Shown here one piece after another: positions 42,120 to 51,311 of a stretch of 64,000 bases of DNA. The notes beneath the pieces are model-generated. The model was not told the DNA's origin and ran no database searches. It was given only the letters and a program-made list of their open reading frames with translations. Within the stretch, counting starts at the first letter, position 1, and each line of letters starts with the position of its first letter. The translations under genes and the position numbers were made by a program. This DNA is from Xanthomarina sp. F2636L (GTDB taxonomy: Bacteria; Bacteroidota; Bacteroidia; Flavobacteriales; Flavobacteriaceae): assembly GCF_026410195.1 (NCBI RefSeq), contig NZ_JAPMLM010000068.1, forward strand, positions 687,001-751,000, read 5' to 3'.

Positions 42120-42602
42120 ATGGATTATAATTTTTTAGCTATTGCGGTTGCTGCCTTAGTACCTTTAGTTATGGGTTTTATTTGGTATCATCCAAAAACA
42201 TTTGGTAAAGCTTGGATGCAAGAATCTGGTTTAACGACTAACGATTTAAAAGGAGGAAATATGGCTCTTATTTTTGGGTTGACTTTTATATTCTCCTTCC
42301 TATTAGCATTTGCTTTACAATTTTTAACCAATCATCAAACAGGTGCTTTAGGCATGGTTGGAGGAGATGCTTCCAATGCATTACCATCTTACAAAGCTTT
42401 TATGGCAGATTATGGCATGGCTTTCAGAACTTTTAAACATGGTGCATTACATGGTTTTATAGCTGGCATTTTATTATTATTTCCTGTGATGGCAATTAAT
42501 GCTATGTTTGAACGTAAAAGATGGAAATACATCTTCATTAATAGCTCTTATTGGTTAATATGTGTTACCATTATGGGTGGTATTGTCTGTGGCTGGATTT
42601 AA
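42120..42602 (+). CDS. DUF1761 family membrane protein
   Basis: A 160-residue membrane protein. Four hydrophobic segments lie near residues 3-22, 47-68, 112-134 and 140-160. The N-terminal FIWYHPKTFGKAWMQESGL signature after the first segment is diagnostic for DUF1761. Function is unknown. It is a single-gene unit, bounded by the glnS terminator and its own terminator. Confidence 0.82.
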   Translation: MDYNFLAIAVAALVPLVMGFIWYHPKTFGKAWMQESGLTTNDLKGGNMALIFGLTFIFSFLLAFALQFLTNHQTGALGMVGGDASNALPSYKAFMADYGMAFRTFKHGALHGFIAGILLLFPVMAINAMFERKRWKYIFINSSYWLICVTIMGGIVCGWI

Positions 42603-42624
42603 TTATGTAATGAATTAATTTATT

Positions 42625-42658
42625 AAAAGACTGAAAGATGATATTTTCAGTCTTTTTT
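42625..42658 (+). terminator. Terminator after the DUF1761 gene
   Basis: AAAAGACTGAAA pairs with TTTCAGTCTTTT, followed by T residues. Confidence 0.88.
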
Positions 42659-42668
42659 AATTTTCACT

Positions 42669-43826
42669 TTGATATATTTTAAAATTTTTAATTCTTATAA
42701 GCAATTACCACTTGAGTGGAATAGCTTTGCCACGCACGATATTTTTCTTCAAACAGATTATTTTCAAGCCTTAGAAACAGCGTCACCAAATAATATGTCT
42801 ACGTTTTATGTAGGTGTTTTTAAAGGTGAAACTTTAGTTGGAATCGCTATTATTCAACGTGTAGCATTATATTTAAAAGATATGTTTAGAAATGAAACGG
42901 ATACACATTTAATTGAAATTTATAAAAACACTGTTTCAAAACTATTAAAAGGAAACTTGCTTGTTGCTGGAAATTTAACACATACCGGACAACATGGTTT
43001 GTATTTTAATGCTGAAAGTATTTCTCAAAAGGAGTTTTTGCTTCAATTATATCAAGCCATTATTCAGCTTAAAAAAGATATAAAAATTAGCCATAAGAAA
43101 CGTATTAGAATGATTATGCTGAAAGATTTCTTTTACGATGATGCTTTTCATCAAGAATCAAGTTTATTTAATAAGCATCTTATCCATAAAGTATCGGTTC
43201 AGCCTAACATGATTATGGAAATTAAAAGTCATTGGAACCATTTTGATGATTATATATCCGATTTAAATAAAAAGTATCGAGATAGATATAAATCAGCAAG
43301 AAAAAAGGCTATAAACATAGAAAAGCGTGAATTGCTGCTAGAAGACATAAAAGAACATTCTAAATTGCTTCATACGCTTTATAGAAACGTTTCAGACCAT
43401 GCAAAAATAAACACGTTTATACTTCCGGAAAATCATTTTTACAGCTTTAAAAAGCATCTAAAAGCTAATTTCAAAGTGTATGGTTATTATTTAGATAATC
43501 AGTTGATTGGTTTTTATACTTTAGTTTTAAATAAAACACATTTAGAAACCTATTTCTTGGGTTATGATAGCGAACATCAATATCAAAATCAGTTGTATTT
43601 AAACATGCTTTATGATATGGTTTCTTTTGGAATAGAAAACAATTTTTCTTCCATAGTTTATGCCAGAACAGCTATGGCAATTAAAAGTTCAGTTGGTGCA
43701 AAACCCAAAAAAATGGTTATTTATATGAAACATACTAACTGGATTATGAACACTCTTTTAAAATATGTTTTTAAACTCATGAATCCCAAACAAGATTGGG
43801 AAGAAAGACATCCGTTTAAAAACTAA
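42669..43826 (+). CDS. GNAT/FemAB-like (BioF2-type) acetyltransferase
   Basis: A 385-residue protein with two GNAT-like halves, as in FemAB and BioF2 acyl- or aminoacyltransferases: an N-terminal half with NMSTFYVGVFKGETLVGIAIIQ, a Lys/Arg-rich connection (SDLNKKYRDRYKSARKKAI) and a C-terminal half with GYYLDNQLIGFYTLVLN and FSSIVYARTAMAIKSSVGAKP. The acceptor is unknown. The start is probably TTG 42669, ten bases after the preceding terminator, since the first in-frame ATG would delete about 42 conserved-looking residues; this start is uncertain. Confidence 0.7.
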   Translation: MIYFKIFNSYKQLPLEWNSFATHDIFLQTDYFQALETASPNNMSTFYVGVFKGETLVGIAIIQRVALYLKDMFRNETDTHLIEIYKNTVSKLLKGNLLVAGNLTHTGQHGLYFNAESISQKEFLLQLYQAIIQLKKDIKISHKKRIRMIMLKDFFYDDAFHQESSLFNKHLIHKVSVQPNMIMEIKSHWNHFDDYISDLNKKYRDRYKSARKKAINIEKRELLLEDIKEHSKLLHTLYRNVSDHAKINTFILPENHFYSFKKHLKANFKVYGYYLDNQLIGFYTLVLNKTHLETYFLGYDSEHQYQNQLYLNMLYDMVSFGIENNFSSIVYARTAMAIKSSVGAKPKKMVIYMKHTNWIMNTLLKYVFKLMNPKQDWEERHPFKN

Positions 43827-43908
43827 GTTGCTTAAAATTAGCTGTTTTAGCTTTGAAAACATAGGTATTATTACTATCTTTTAGTTTTATCTTAATAGGA
43901 ATTTTATT

Positions 43909-44106
43909 ATGAAAACTGTGAAAGAATTACTAACAGAAATATCAGAATTATTACTTTATATCAAGAAGAAGTACCCTGTCAGTTATAAGTATTTAGACGA
44001 AAACCCGATTACCATACCCAATATGGAACATCCTAACATTTCAATTGAAGAATTGGAAAAATACTTAGCCATTTTAAAAGATTTAATTGCAAAGAAAGAA
44101 TCATAA
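43909..44106 (+). CDS. Small conserved-looking protein, function unknown
   Basis: A 65-residue acidic-basic protein with no signal peptide. The N-terminal half is a predicted amphipathic helix (KELLTEISELLLYIKKKY), the middle has two prolines in NPITIPNMEHPN, and a second helix ends the protein (IEELEKYLAILKDLIAKK). Normal codon use, an ATG after a short AT-rich leader and an immediately following terminator support a real gene. I do not recognise the family. Confidence 0.65.
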   Translation: MKTVKELLTEISELLLYIKKKYPVSYKYLDENPITIPNMEHPNISIEELEKYLAILKDLIAKKES

Positions 44107-44112
44107 AAATTA

Positions 44113-44147
44113 AAACCACCAATTTTTAAAAGTTGGTGGTTTTTTTA
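44113..44147. terminator. Bidirectional terminator before the SPFH gene end
   Basis: AAACCACCAA pairs with TTGGTGGTTT, with A and T runs on both sides. Confidence 0.88.
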
Positions 44148-44173
44148 TGGGTAAATGTATTAAATACGTTTAA

Positions 44174-45097
44174 TTACTCTTCCTTTTTCTTTTTAGAATT
44201 CTTCATGGCTTCGCCAATTTGGTTACTGGCTGTAAAACTAGCTACCATATCGTTTAACATATTACTTCCTGCTTGCGGCGAGTTTGGTAATAATATTAAG
44301 TTGGTATTAGTTTCTCCTCCTATAGCTTGTAAGGTATCGTAATGCTGTGTAACAACAATTAGGGCAGACGCTTCCTGACTATTAATACCTACACGATTTA
44401 AAACATCAACAGACTCCTCTAAACCTCTTGCAATTTCCCGACGTTGATCTGCAATACCTTGACCTTGTAAACGCTTACTTTCTGCTTCGGCTTTTGCTTT
44501 TTCAACAATTAAGATTCTTGCTGCATCCCCTTCAAACTGAGCTGCAATTTTTTCACGTTCGGAAGCATTAATACGGTTCATAGCTTGCTTTACTTGAGCA
44601 TCTGGGTCTATATCTGTTACTAAGGTTTTAATAATATCAAACCCATAATCGGACATAGCATCGTTTAATTCTGCTTTTACAGCTAAAGCAATATCGTCTT
44701 TCTTAACAAAGACATCATCCAATTTCATTTTTGGTACTTCTGCACGAACCACATCAAAAACATAACTGGTTATTTGTTCATGAGGATAATCTAATTTATA
44801 AAAAGCATCATATACTTTTTCTTTTATTACCTTGTATTGAACAGAAACTTTTAACCTCACAAATACATCGTCTAAAGTTTTTGTTTCAATTATAACATCT
44901 AATTGCTGAATTTTTAAACTTAATCTTCCAGCAATTCTATCGACTAAAGGAATTTTTAATTGCAGACCAGAATGCCGAATACTTTGAAATTTACCAAAAC
45001 GCTCAACAATAACAGCTGTTTGTTGTTTTACAATGAAAAACAAAGAGATAAAAATGAATAAACAAATTATTATAATAGGTATAGATAAAATGGACAT
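44174..45097 (-). CDS. SPFH/Band 7 (stomatin-like) membrane protein
   Basis: A 307-residue protein with one N-terminal membrane segment (IPIIIICLFIFISLFFIV) and a Band 7 domain from about residue 28 (AVIVERFGKFQSIRHSGLQLKIP, then DVIIETKTLDDVFVRLKVSVQYKV). A helical region follows (EREKIAAQFEGDAARILIVEKAKAEAESKRLQGQGIADQR), which builds oligomeric membrane scaffolds. It lacks a flotillin-length C-terminus, so it is stomatin/QmcA-like. No NfeD partner is adjacent. Single-gene leftward unit. Confidence 0.9.
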   Translation of the reverse strand: MSILSIPIIIICLFIFISLFFIVKQQTAVIVERFGKFQSIRHSGLQLKIPLVDRIAGRLSLKIQQLDVIIETKTLDDVFVRLKVSVQYKVIKEKVYDAFYKLDYPHEQITSYVFDVVRAEVPKMKLDDVFVKKDDIALAVKAELNDAMSDYGFDIIKTLVTDIDPDAQVKQAMNRINASEREKIAAQFEGDAARILIVEKAKAEAESKRLQGQGIADQRREIARGLEESVDVLNRVGINSQEASALIVVTQHYDTLQAIGGETNTNLILLPNSPQAGSNMLNDMVASFTASNQIGEAMKNSKKKKEE

Positions 45098-45145
45098 AAT
45101 AGGTTTTTTTTTAAGGTGTTAAAATATATGACTACTAATTTAAGT

Positions 45146-45153
45146 TATATTTG
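45146..45153 (+). promoter_or_regulatory. -7 promoter element TAnnTTTG before the beta-barrel gene
   Basis: TATATTTG, 22 bases before ATG 45176, which excludes the in-frame upstream start at 45116. Confidence 0.5.
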
Positions 45154-45175
45154 TTACAATTACACAAGAACAATC

Positions 45176-45859
45176 ATGCAAAAAAAACAACTTATAGTAT
45201 TAGTAGTATTCTGTATCTGTTTTGTTACAGTTTCCTTTGGACAGCATAAAAATTATAATATAAAAAACGGTTTTGGAATTTATGGAGGAATCACTCAATA
45301 TGATATTTTAACAGATAATTTTACAACCAAAAAAGGTAATGGTTGGCAAGCAGGAGCTTCGGCAACGGTTGATATTCCTCACAAATGGTACAATGTAAGT
45401 TATACCATTCAATTGTCTGAAAATAATGTTGGTATTGCAGCCAGACCACTTTTATTGAGTCCTACTGAAGAATTCGTGGACTATAAAGTATTTACAGCTC
45501 AAATTGCTTTATTAATGCATGTTAAACTCATCGAAAGTTTTTTAACTATTGATGTTGGACCAATGATTCAATACAATGGCGACTTGGAAATAAAAGACAA
45601 AGCTTACGAGAATTATATTGTTGACTCCTATACAAATTTAACAGCAAAAGATTTAAGAGATATTACCAATTTTAATGTAGATGGCGCTATTGGAGCATCG
45701 GCAGGATTTGGATTTTTAAGGTTGAAAGCACAGTATATTTATGGTTTTACCAATATGCTTAATAAATTAAACGATAGTAATTTAGACTTGACAGGAAATG
45801 ATAAAAAGATAAAAGGAAACCAATCTATGATGGCCTTTACAGCAATGATTACATTTTAA
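45176..45859 (+). CDS. Outer-membrane beta-barrel protein (PorT-like family)
   Basis: A 227-residue exported protein with signal peptide (LIVLVVFCICFVTVSFGQ). The mature part alternates hydrophobic and polar residues in about eight strands (GFGIYGGITQYDI, GWQAGASATVDI, WYNVSYTIQLS, FTAQIALLMHVKL, LTIDVGPMIQYNG, GAIGASAGFGFLRLKAQYIYGF) and ends in phenylalanine (FTAMITF), the usual signal for barrel insertion. It fits the general OMP_b-brl family rather than a defined transporter. Function unknown. Confidence 0.75.
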   Translation: MQKKQLIVLVVFCICFVTVSFGQHKNYNIKNGFGIYGGITQYDILTDNFTTKKGNGWQAGASATVDIPHKWYNVSYTIQLSENNVGIAARPLLLSPTEEFVDYKVFTAQIALLMHVKLIESFLTIDVGPMIQYNGDLEIKDKAYENYIVDSYTNLTAKDLRDITNFNVDGAIGASAGFGFLRLKAQYIYGFTNMLNKLNDSNLDLTGNDKKIKGNQSMMAFTAMITF

Positions 45860-45864
45860 GTAAT

Positions 45865-45931
45865 GTCATTCAGAGCAAAGCGAAGAATCTCAAAAAATGA
45901 CTTAATAGATTCCTCCTTTCGTCGGAATGAC
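45865..45931. repeat. REP-like palindromic intergenic element
   Basis: GTCATTC at 45865-45871 pairs with GAATGAC at 45925-45931, and GAATCT pairs with AGATTC inside; the sequence between also pairs imperfectly, giving a stem of about 25 bases. The motif GTCATTC...AAGCGAAGAATCT is of a kind dispersed in many Bacteroidota genomes. Only one copy is in the window. Confidence 0.7.
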
Positions 45932-45951
45932 AAAATGCTTTTAATCAACTT

Positions 45952-46149
45952 ATGAATATTTATAAATTCTTACTTGGATTATTTTTAATTATTTCTTGTG
46001 GTTCATATTTATTCTATTTATTAAAAAAAGAAATTAAACGCGAGAAAAAATTCGATTATATGTTATATTCTTTCAATATTAATATTGTCATCGGACTTGT
46101 AATTTTCTTAGTTATAGGTATAATATTAGTTTATCGTGAGGTTATTTAA
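45952..46149 (+). CDS. Small two-segment membrane protein, function unknown
   Basis: A 65-residue protein with two hydrophobic segments (FLLGLFLIISCGSYLFYLL and INIVIGLVIFLVIGIILVY) separated by a charged loop rich in Lys, Arg and Glu (KKEIKREKKFD). It lies between a REP-like element and the end of gltX, without its own clear promoter. The topology is plausible for a real small membrane protein, but there is no family match that I recognise, so I hold it with moderate confidence. Confidence 0.5.
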   Translation: MNIYKFLLGLFLIISCGSYLFYLLKKEIKREKKFDYMLYSFNINIVIGLVIFLVIGIILVYREVI

Positions 46150-46153
46150 TTAC

Positions 46154-47671
46154 TTATGATAATGTGTTGATTAGATTTTCTATTCGTCTCACACTTTCAT
46201 CTTTCCCAATTAAATACATAATATCAAAAACTTCAGGACCTTGTAAAGCTCCAACCAATGCCAAGCGTAATGGCATCATCACTTTGCCAAAACCAATTTC
46301 TTTTGAAGTAATCCAACCTTTAATTTCAGTTTGAATGTTTTCAACCGTATAATCTTCAACAGAAGAAATAATAGTTATTAATTCTTTCATAAGTTCTGGA
46401 GAATCTTCTTTCCAGGCCTTTTTTACAGCTTTTTCATCAAGATTTGATGGAGTTTCGAAGAAAAAATGCCCTAAATCCCAAAAATCTGTTACAAAAGTGG
46501 CTCTTTCTTTTATTAAGTTAATAACCATAGAAACGTAGTTCACATCGATATCTTTTAGCTCTTCTGGAAACAACAATTGAAATTGTTCTGCAAGTACATC
46601 GTTATTTTGTTCTTGCATATAATGATGGTTAAACCATTTTGTTTTATCTGGATCAAAACGTGCACCAGCTTTGTTTACACGACTTAAATCGAAAGCTTGA
46701 ACCAATTCTTCTAAGCTAAAAATTTCTTGTTCTGTACCAGGGTTCCAGCCTAAAAAGGCTAAAAAGTTTACAACAGCTTCTGGAAAATAGCCATCTTCTC
46801 TATAGCCACGGGAAATTTCTTCTGTTTTATGATCTTTATATGCCAAAGGGAATACAGGAAACCCTAACTTATCGCCATCGCGTTTACTTAATTTTCCTTT
46901 TCCAGTTGGTTTTAAGATAAGTGGTAAGTGTGCAAATTCAGGTGCTTCCCACCCAAAAGCATCATATAATTGGTAGTGTAAAGCTAAAGAAGGTAACCAT
47001 TCTTCTCCACGGATAACATGGGTAATTTCCATTAAATGGTCGTCCACAATATTTGCTAAATGGTAAGTAGGCATGCCATCGCTTTTAAATAAAACCTTAT
47101 CGTCTAAAACATTGGTATCAATGGTAATATTTCCACGAATAATATCTTTAAGATGAAGGGTTTGATCTTGAGGCGATTTAAAACGAACGACATAGTCTAC
47201 ACCTGCATCTAATTTACTTTTAGTTTCTTCGGCAGAAAGCGATAAAGAGTTATCTAATTTTAATCGATTATGCCAATTATAGATAAAGGTTTTCCCTTCT
47301 GATTCGTGATCTTTTCTATGTAAATCTAAAGCTTCAGCTGTATCAAATGCATAGTAAGCATGACCGGATGCAATCAATTTATCAGCAAACTTTTTGTATA
47401 AATGCTTGCGTTCACTTTGTCTGTAAGGACCAAACTTTTCGTTTTTCCTTGGACCTTCATCAAATGAAATACCACACCAATTTAAGGATTCAATAATATA
47501 ATTTTCTGCTCCTTCAACAAACCTGTTTTGGTCTGTATCTTCAATTCTAAGAATAAAGGTTCCATTGTGTTTTTTAGCAAAAAGATAGTTGAAAAGTGCT
47601 GTTCTTACACCTCCAATATGTAAAGGTCCTGTTGGACTTGGTGCAAAACGCACTCTAACTTGTTTTGACAT
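46154..47671 (-). CDS. gltX: Glutamyl-tRNA synthetase
   Basis: A 505-residue class I synthetase of normal bacterial length. The HIGH motif reads HIGG in FAPSPTGPLHIGGVRTALFNYL (residues 10-31), and KLSKR is in GKGKLSKRDGDKLGFP near 256-271. The C-terminal anticodon-binding domain is complete. With glnS in the same window, the organism charges Gln directly, so this enzyme is most likely discriminating for tRNA-Glu; residue-level proof needs comparison. It is leftward, with a -7 element upstream. Confidence 0.95.
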   Translation of the reverse strand: MSKQVRVRFAPSPTGPLHIGGVRTALFNYLFAKKHNGTFILRIEDTDQNRFVEGAENYIIESLNWCGISFDEGPRKNEKFGPYRQSERKHLYKKFADKLIASGHAYYAFDTAEALDLHRKDHESEGKTFIYNWHNRLKLDNSLSLSAEETKSKLDAGVDYVVRFKSPQDQTLHLKDIIRGNITIDTNVLDDKVLFKSDGMPTYHLANIVDDHLMEITHVIRGEEWLPSLALHYQLYDAFGWEAPEFAHLPLILKPTGKGKLSKRDGDKLGFPVFPLAYKDHKTEEISRGYREDGYFPEAVVNFLAFLGWNPGTEQEIFSLEELVQAFDLSRVNKAGARFDPDKTKWFNHHYMQEQNNDVLAEQFQLLFPEELKDIDVNYVSMVINLIKERATFVTDFWDLGHFFFETPSNLDEKAVKKAWKEDSPELMKELITIISSVEDYTVENIQTEIKGWITSKEIGFGKVMMPLRLALVGALQGPEVFDIMYLIGKDESVRRIENLINTLS

Positions 47672-47690
47672 GTTGTTTTGTTTGAAGATG

Positions 47691-47698
47691 CAAAGATA
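47691..47698 (-). promoter_or_regulatory. -7 promoter element TAnnTTTG before gltX
   Basis: On the minus strand TATCTTTG, 19 bases before the gltX ATG at 47671. Confidence 0.5.
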
Positions 47699-47885
47699 GA
47701 GCAGAGAAGCAGAAAGAGCAAAGAAAATAGAATAAAGACAATTTATTATTCATTATGAAAAATCATTAACCTGGCTTTTTTTTTAGCAATTATCCGAAAA
47801 TTAACTAAGTTTTACCAAATCTATATATTTCAGAGTAAAATTATTATTGTAGTTTTATTGGTTAAGAAAAAGATACTTGAAATAA

Positions 47886-50800
47886 ATGGCAAGATTTGAA
47901 GACATACAAGTAAAGTTAGAACAGTTTATTAAGCGATTTTATACCAACGAATTGCTAAAAGGGACTATCTTGTTTTTTGCTTTAGGATTTTTGTATTTCT
48001 TGTTTACTCTTTTTGTAGAATATGTGCTATGGTTAAACCCAACTGCTAGAACGGTTTTATTTTGGGCTTTTATTGGAGTAGAGTTGTCATTGTTTTTTAA
48101 GTTTATTGCTATTCCATTGGCAAAATTATTCAAGCTTAAAAAAGGCATTAATTATAAAGATGCTTCAAAAATAATAGGCAATCATTTCCCTGAAGTTAGC
48201 GATAAGCTTCTAAACGTTCTTCAATTAAAAGAAGATGCAACAGAGTCTGAATTACTACTAGCAAGTATCGATCAAAAATCGTCCGAATTACAACCCATCC
48301 CATTCAAATTAGCAGTTAATTTTAAGTCAAATCTAAAATATTTAAAATACGCTGCCATTCCAGTTGTAATTTTACTTCTAACATTTGTAACTGGACATAT
48401 TAATTGGTTTAGCGATAGTTATAATCGTGTAGTAAATTATAAAACAGCTTATGAGCCACCAGCCCCTTTTCAGTTTTTTATCCTTAATGAATCTTTAAAT
48501 ACCAACGAGAATAAGAATTTTAAACTATTAGTTTCAACAGCAGGAGATGTAGTCCCAAACAATGTAAATATTACGTTTAATAATGAGACTTATGTGTTAC
48601 AACAAATAAGTGCAGGAAATTTTGAATATGTTTTTTCCAAGCCTAAAACTAACGTTGAATTTCAATTATCAGCTAACAATGTTAACTCTAAACCGTATGT
48701 TTTAAATGTGGTGGAAGTGCCAAGTTTGCTTAATTTTGAAATGCACTTAGATTATCCTTCTTACACGAAAAGATCAGATGAGGTTTTAAAAAGTACTGGA
48801 AATGCCATTGTTCCACAAGGAACAAAAATTACATGGAAATTAGCTACCAAGGCAACAGAACAAGTTCAATTACTCTCTAAAGATACTCTTCAATTAACTA
48901 AAACAGGTTCGGATAAATTTGAAGCTACAAAGCAAGTATCAAGGCCATTAGATTACAGCTTAACAACAAGTAATTCGAAACTCAAGAACTACGAAACGTT
49001 ATCGTACAGCATTGATGTTATTTCAGACGAATATCCTGAATTAACCTTAAAAATGGCTGTGGATAGCTTAGACCAACAATCACTTTATTTTCATGGACAA
49101 GCTAGTGATGATTATGGTTTGAGAAAACTTCAATTAGTTTACTATCCTGTTGATAATAAGGAATATATAAGGTTCGAGCCTATTCCAATTTCAAATTCTA
49201 ATGTGGCAGATTTTATCAGTGCTTTTCCAAATCAATTACAACTTCAAGAAGGTGTAAGTTATAATTTGTTTTTTCAAGTGTTTGATAATGATGCTTTAAA
49301 TAATTTTAAAAGCACGAAAAGTACCGTTTATTCCTATAGAAAATTAACTCAAGAAGAGGAGGAAAAAAAGCAGTTGGAGCAACAAAGTGAAACCATTCAA
49401 AGTTTAGATAAATCACTTGAAAAATTTGAGGAACGTCAAAAAGAATTAGAAGCTCTCTCTAAAACCCAAAAAGAAAAAGCCGAACTAAATTTTAACGACA
49501 AACGTCAATTAGAAAACTTCTTAAAACGCCAAAAGCAGCAAGAGGAAATGATGCAGAATTTTAATAAGCATCTTAAAGAGAATTTAGAGAATTTTCAAAA
49601 GGAAAATAAAGAGCAAGACCAATTTAAAGAAGATTTAAAAGAGCGTTTAAAAGAGAATGAAGAGCAACTTAAAAAAGATGAGAAACTTCTTGAAGAATTA
49701 GAAAAGCTCCAAGAGAAAATAAATAAAGAAGAACTTTCTGAAAAGCTAGAGCAACTTGCTAAACAAAATAAAAATAAACAGCGAAGTTTAGAGCAATTGT
49801 TAGAATTAACAAAAAAATACTATGTGTCTAAAAAGCTTGAAAAGCTTCAAAAGGAGTTAGATGAATTAGCTAAAAAACAATTAGATCTTTCTAACGAAAC
49901 AAAGGAGGAAAATACTAAAGAAAAACAGGAAGAGTTAAATAAGGAGTTTGAAGATTTTCAAAAAGAGATGGAAAAACTTCAAAAGGAAAATGAAAGTTTA
50001 ATAGATCCATTGAAACTTCCCAATGATGAAAAGCATGAGGAAGCTATTAAAAAGGATCAAGAAGAAGCTACTGAGGAATTAGAAAAGAAAGAAGACAACG
50101 AAGCCCAGGAACAGGAGGAAGACGCTCAAGATAATCAGAAAAATGCTGCTAAAAAGCAAAAGCAAGCTGGAGAAAAAATGAAAAACCTTAGCAAGAAAAT
50201 GCAAGCAGGAATGCAAATGATGGGAGGAGGAGAGCAAATGCAAGAAGACATTGCTATGCTTCGTCAAATTTTAGACAATCTCATTTTGTTTTCTTTGGAT
50301 CAAGAAGTTTTAATGAATCAGTTTAAAACTATTGAAGTCAACCATAACAAATATGCTACCTATTTAAAAAAGCAATATACGTTAAAAGAGCACTTTTCGC
50401 ATATAGATGATAGTTTGTTTGCGTTGTCTCTAAGACAACCTAAACTATCTGAATTTGTAAATAAGGAAATTTCAGAAGTGTTTTATAATATCGATAAATC
50501 TTTAGACCAATTTTCTGAAAATAATATATTCCAAGGTGTTTCCAATCAGCAATACACCATTACATCAGCTAATAATTTGGCAGATTTTTTAAGTAACGTC
50601 ATGGATTCCATGCAAATGCAAGCTAGCGGACAGGGTACAGGCGGACAAGGCAAGCCTGAACAAGGTTTACCAGACATTATTATGAGTCAGGAAGAACTTA
50701 ATAAGCAAATGCAGGAGGGCATGAAAAAGAGTCAAGACGGTAAACCTAAAGATGAAGGAGAACAAGGAAAAGAAGGTGATAAAGGTAAGGATGGAGAGAA

Positions 50801-51311
50801 AGGTGAGACGGGTGATAAGGAAGGTCAGGATGGTAAAGATGGTAAGTCTGGGAGCGAAGGCCAAAATCAAGGTCAAGGTGAAGGCTCTATGTCTGAAGAA
50901 TTGAATGGAGAATTATTTCGAATTTATCAACAACAGCAAGAGTTAAGGCAAGCATTAGAAGATAAGTTAGCTAAGGAAGGAATAAATCCTGCAGGCAACA
51001 ATTTAATAAAGCAAATGGAAGAAGTGGAAATGGATTTACTAAATAAGGGCTTTACACATAGAACCCTTGAAAAAATGATGAATCTGCAACACCAATTACT
51101 AAAAATGGAAAATGCAACGTTTCAACAAGGCCAGGATACCAAACGTAAATCAGAAACAAATTCTAATGAATTTGATAATAATACCAATAATCAAATTCCA
51201 AAAGCGAAAGAATATTTTAATACAAATGAAATTTTAAACAGACAAAGTTTACCTTTGCAGCCAGTTTATAATAAAAAAGTTAAAGACTATTTTAAACAGG
51301 AAAATGATTAG
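47886..51311 (+). CDS. DUF4175 family large membrane protein with coiled coil and collagen-like segment
   Basis: An 1141-residue protein. Three hydrophobic segments are near residues 24-51, 57-81 and 150-171. The region to about 485 is beta-rich and probably periplasmic. A long Glu/Lys/Gln coiled coil covers about 490-790. A Gly-rich stretch about 955-1000 has repeated Gly-x-x steps (GEQGKEGDKGKDGEKGE). Another helical part precedes the C-terminus. DUF4175 proteins are found across Bacteroidota with unknown function; their size and shape suggest an envelope-spanning or structural role, which is inference. The end overlaps the ybeY start by eight bases. Confidence 0.85.
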   Translation: MARFEDIQVKLEQFIKRFYTNELLKGTILFFALGFLYFLFTLFVEYVLWLNPTARTVLFWAFIGVELSLFFKFIAIPLAKLFKLKKGINYKDASKIIGNHFPEVSDKLLNVLQLKEDATESELLLASIDQKSSELQPIPFKLAVNFKSNLKYLKYAAIPVVILLLTFVTGHINWFSDSYNRVVNYKTAYEPPAPFQFFILNESLNTNENKNFKLLVSTAGDVVPNNVNITFNNETYVLQQISAGNFEYVFSKPKTNVEFQLSANNVNSKPYVLNVVEVPSLLNFEMHLDYPSYTKRSDEVLKSTGNAIVPQGTKITWKLATKATEQVQLLSKDTLQLTKTGSDKFEATKQVSRPLDYSLTTSNSKLKNYETLSYSIDVISDEYPELTLKMAVDSLDQQSLYFHGQASDDYGLRKLQLVYYPVDNKEYIRFEPIPISNSNVADFISAFPNQLQLQEGVSYNLFFQVFDNDALNNFKSTKSTVYSYRKLTQEEEEKKQLEQQSETIQSLDKSLEKFEERQKELEALSKTQKEKAELNFNDKRQLENFLKRQKQQEEMMQNFNKHLKENLENFQKENKEQDQFKEDLKERLKENEEQLKKDEKLLEELEKLQEKINKEELSEKLEQLAKQNKNKQRSLEQLLELTKKYYVSKKLEKLQKELDELAKKQLDLSNETKEENTKEKQEELNKEFEDFQKEMEKLQKENESLIDPLKLPNDEKHEEAIKKDQEEATEELEKKEDNEAQEQEEDAQDNQKNAAKKQKQAGEKMKNLSKKMQAGMQMMGGGEQMQEDIAMLRQILDNLILFSLDQEVLMNQFKTIEVNHNKYATYLKKQYTLKEHFSHIDDSLFALSLRQPKLSEFVNKEISEVFYNIDKSLDQFSENNIFQGVSNQQYTITSANNLADFLSNVMDSMQMQASGQGTGGQGKPEQGLPDIIMSQEELNKQMQEGMKKSQDGKPKDEGEQGKEGDKGKDGEKGETGDKEGQDGKDGKSGSEGQNQGQGEGSMSEELNGELFRIYQQQQELRQALEDKLAKEGINPAGNNLIKQMEEVEMDLLNKGFTHRTLEKMMNLQHQLLKMENATFQQGQDTKRKSETNSNEFDNNTNNQIPKAKEYFNTNEILNRQSLPLQPVYNKKVKDYFKQEND

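Noticed and set aside
50079-50876. Minus-strand hydrophobic open frames opposite DUF4175
   Set aside because: They are the antisense of Lys/Glu and Gly-rich codons, which generates Phe/Leu/Ser-rich shadow frames.
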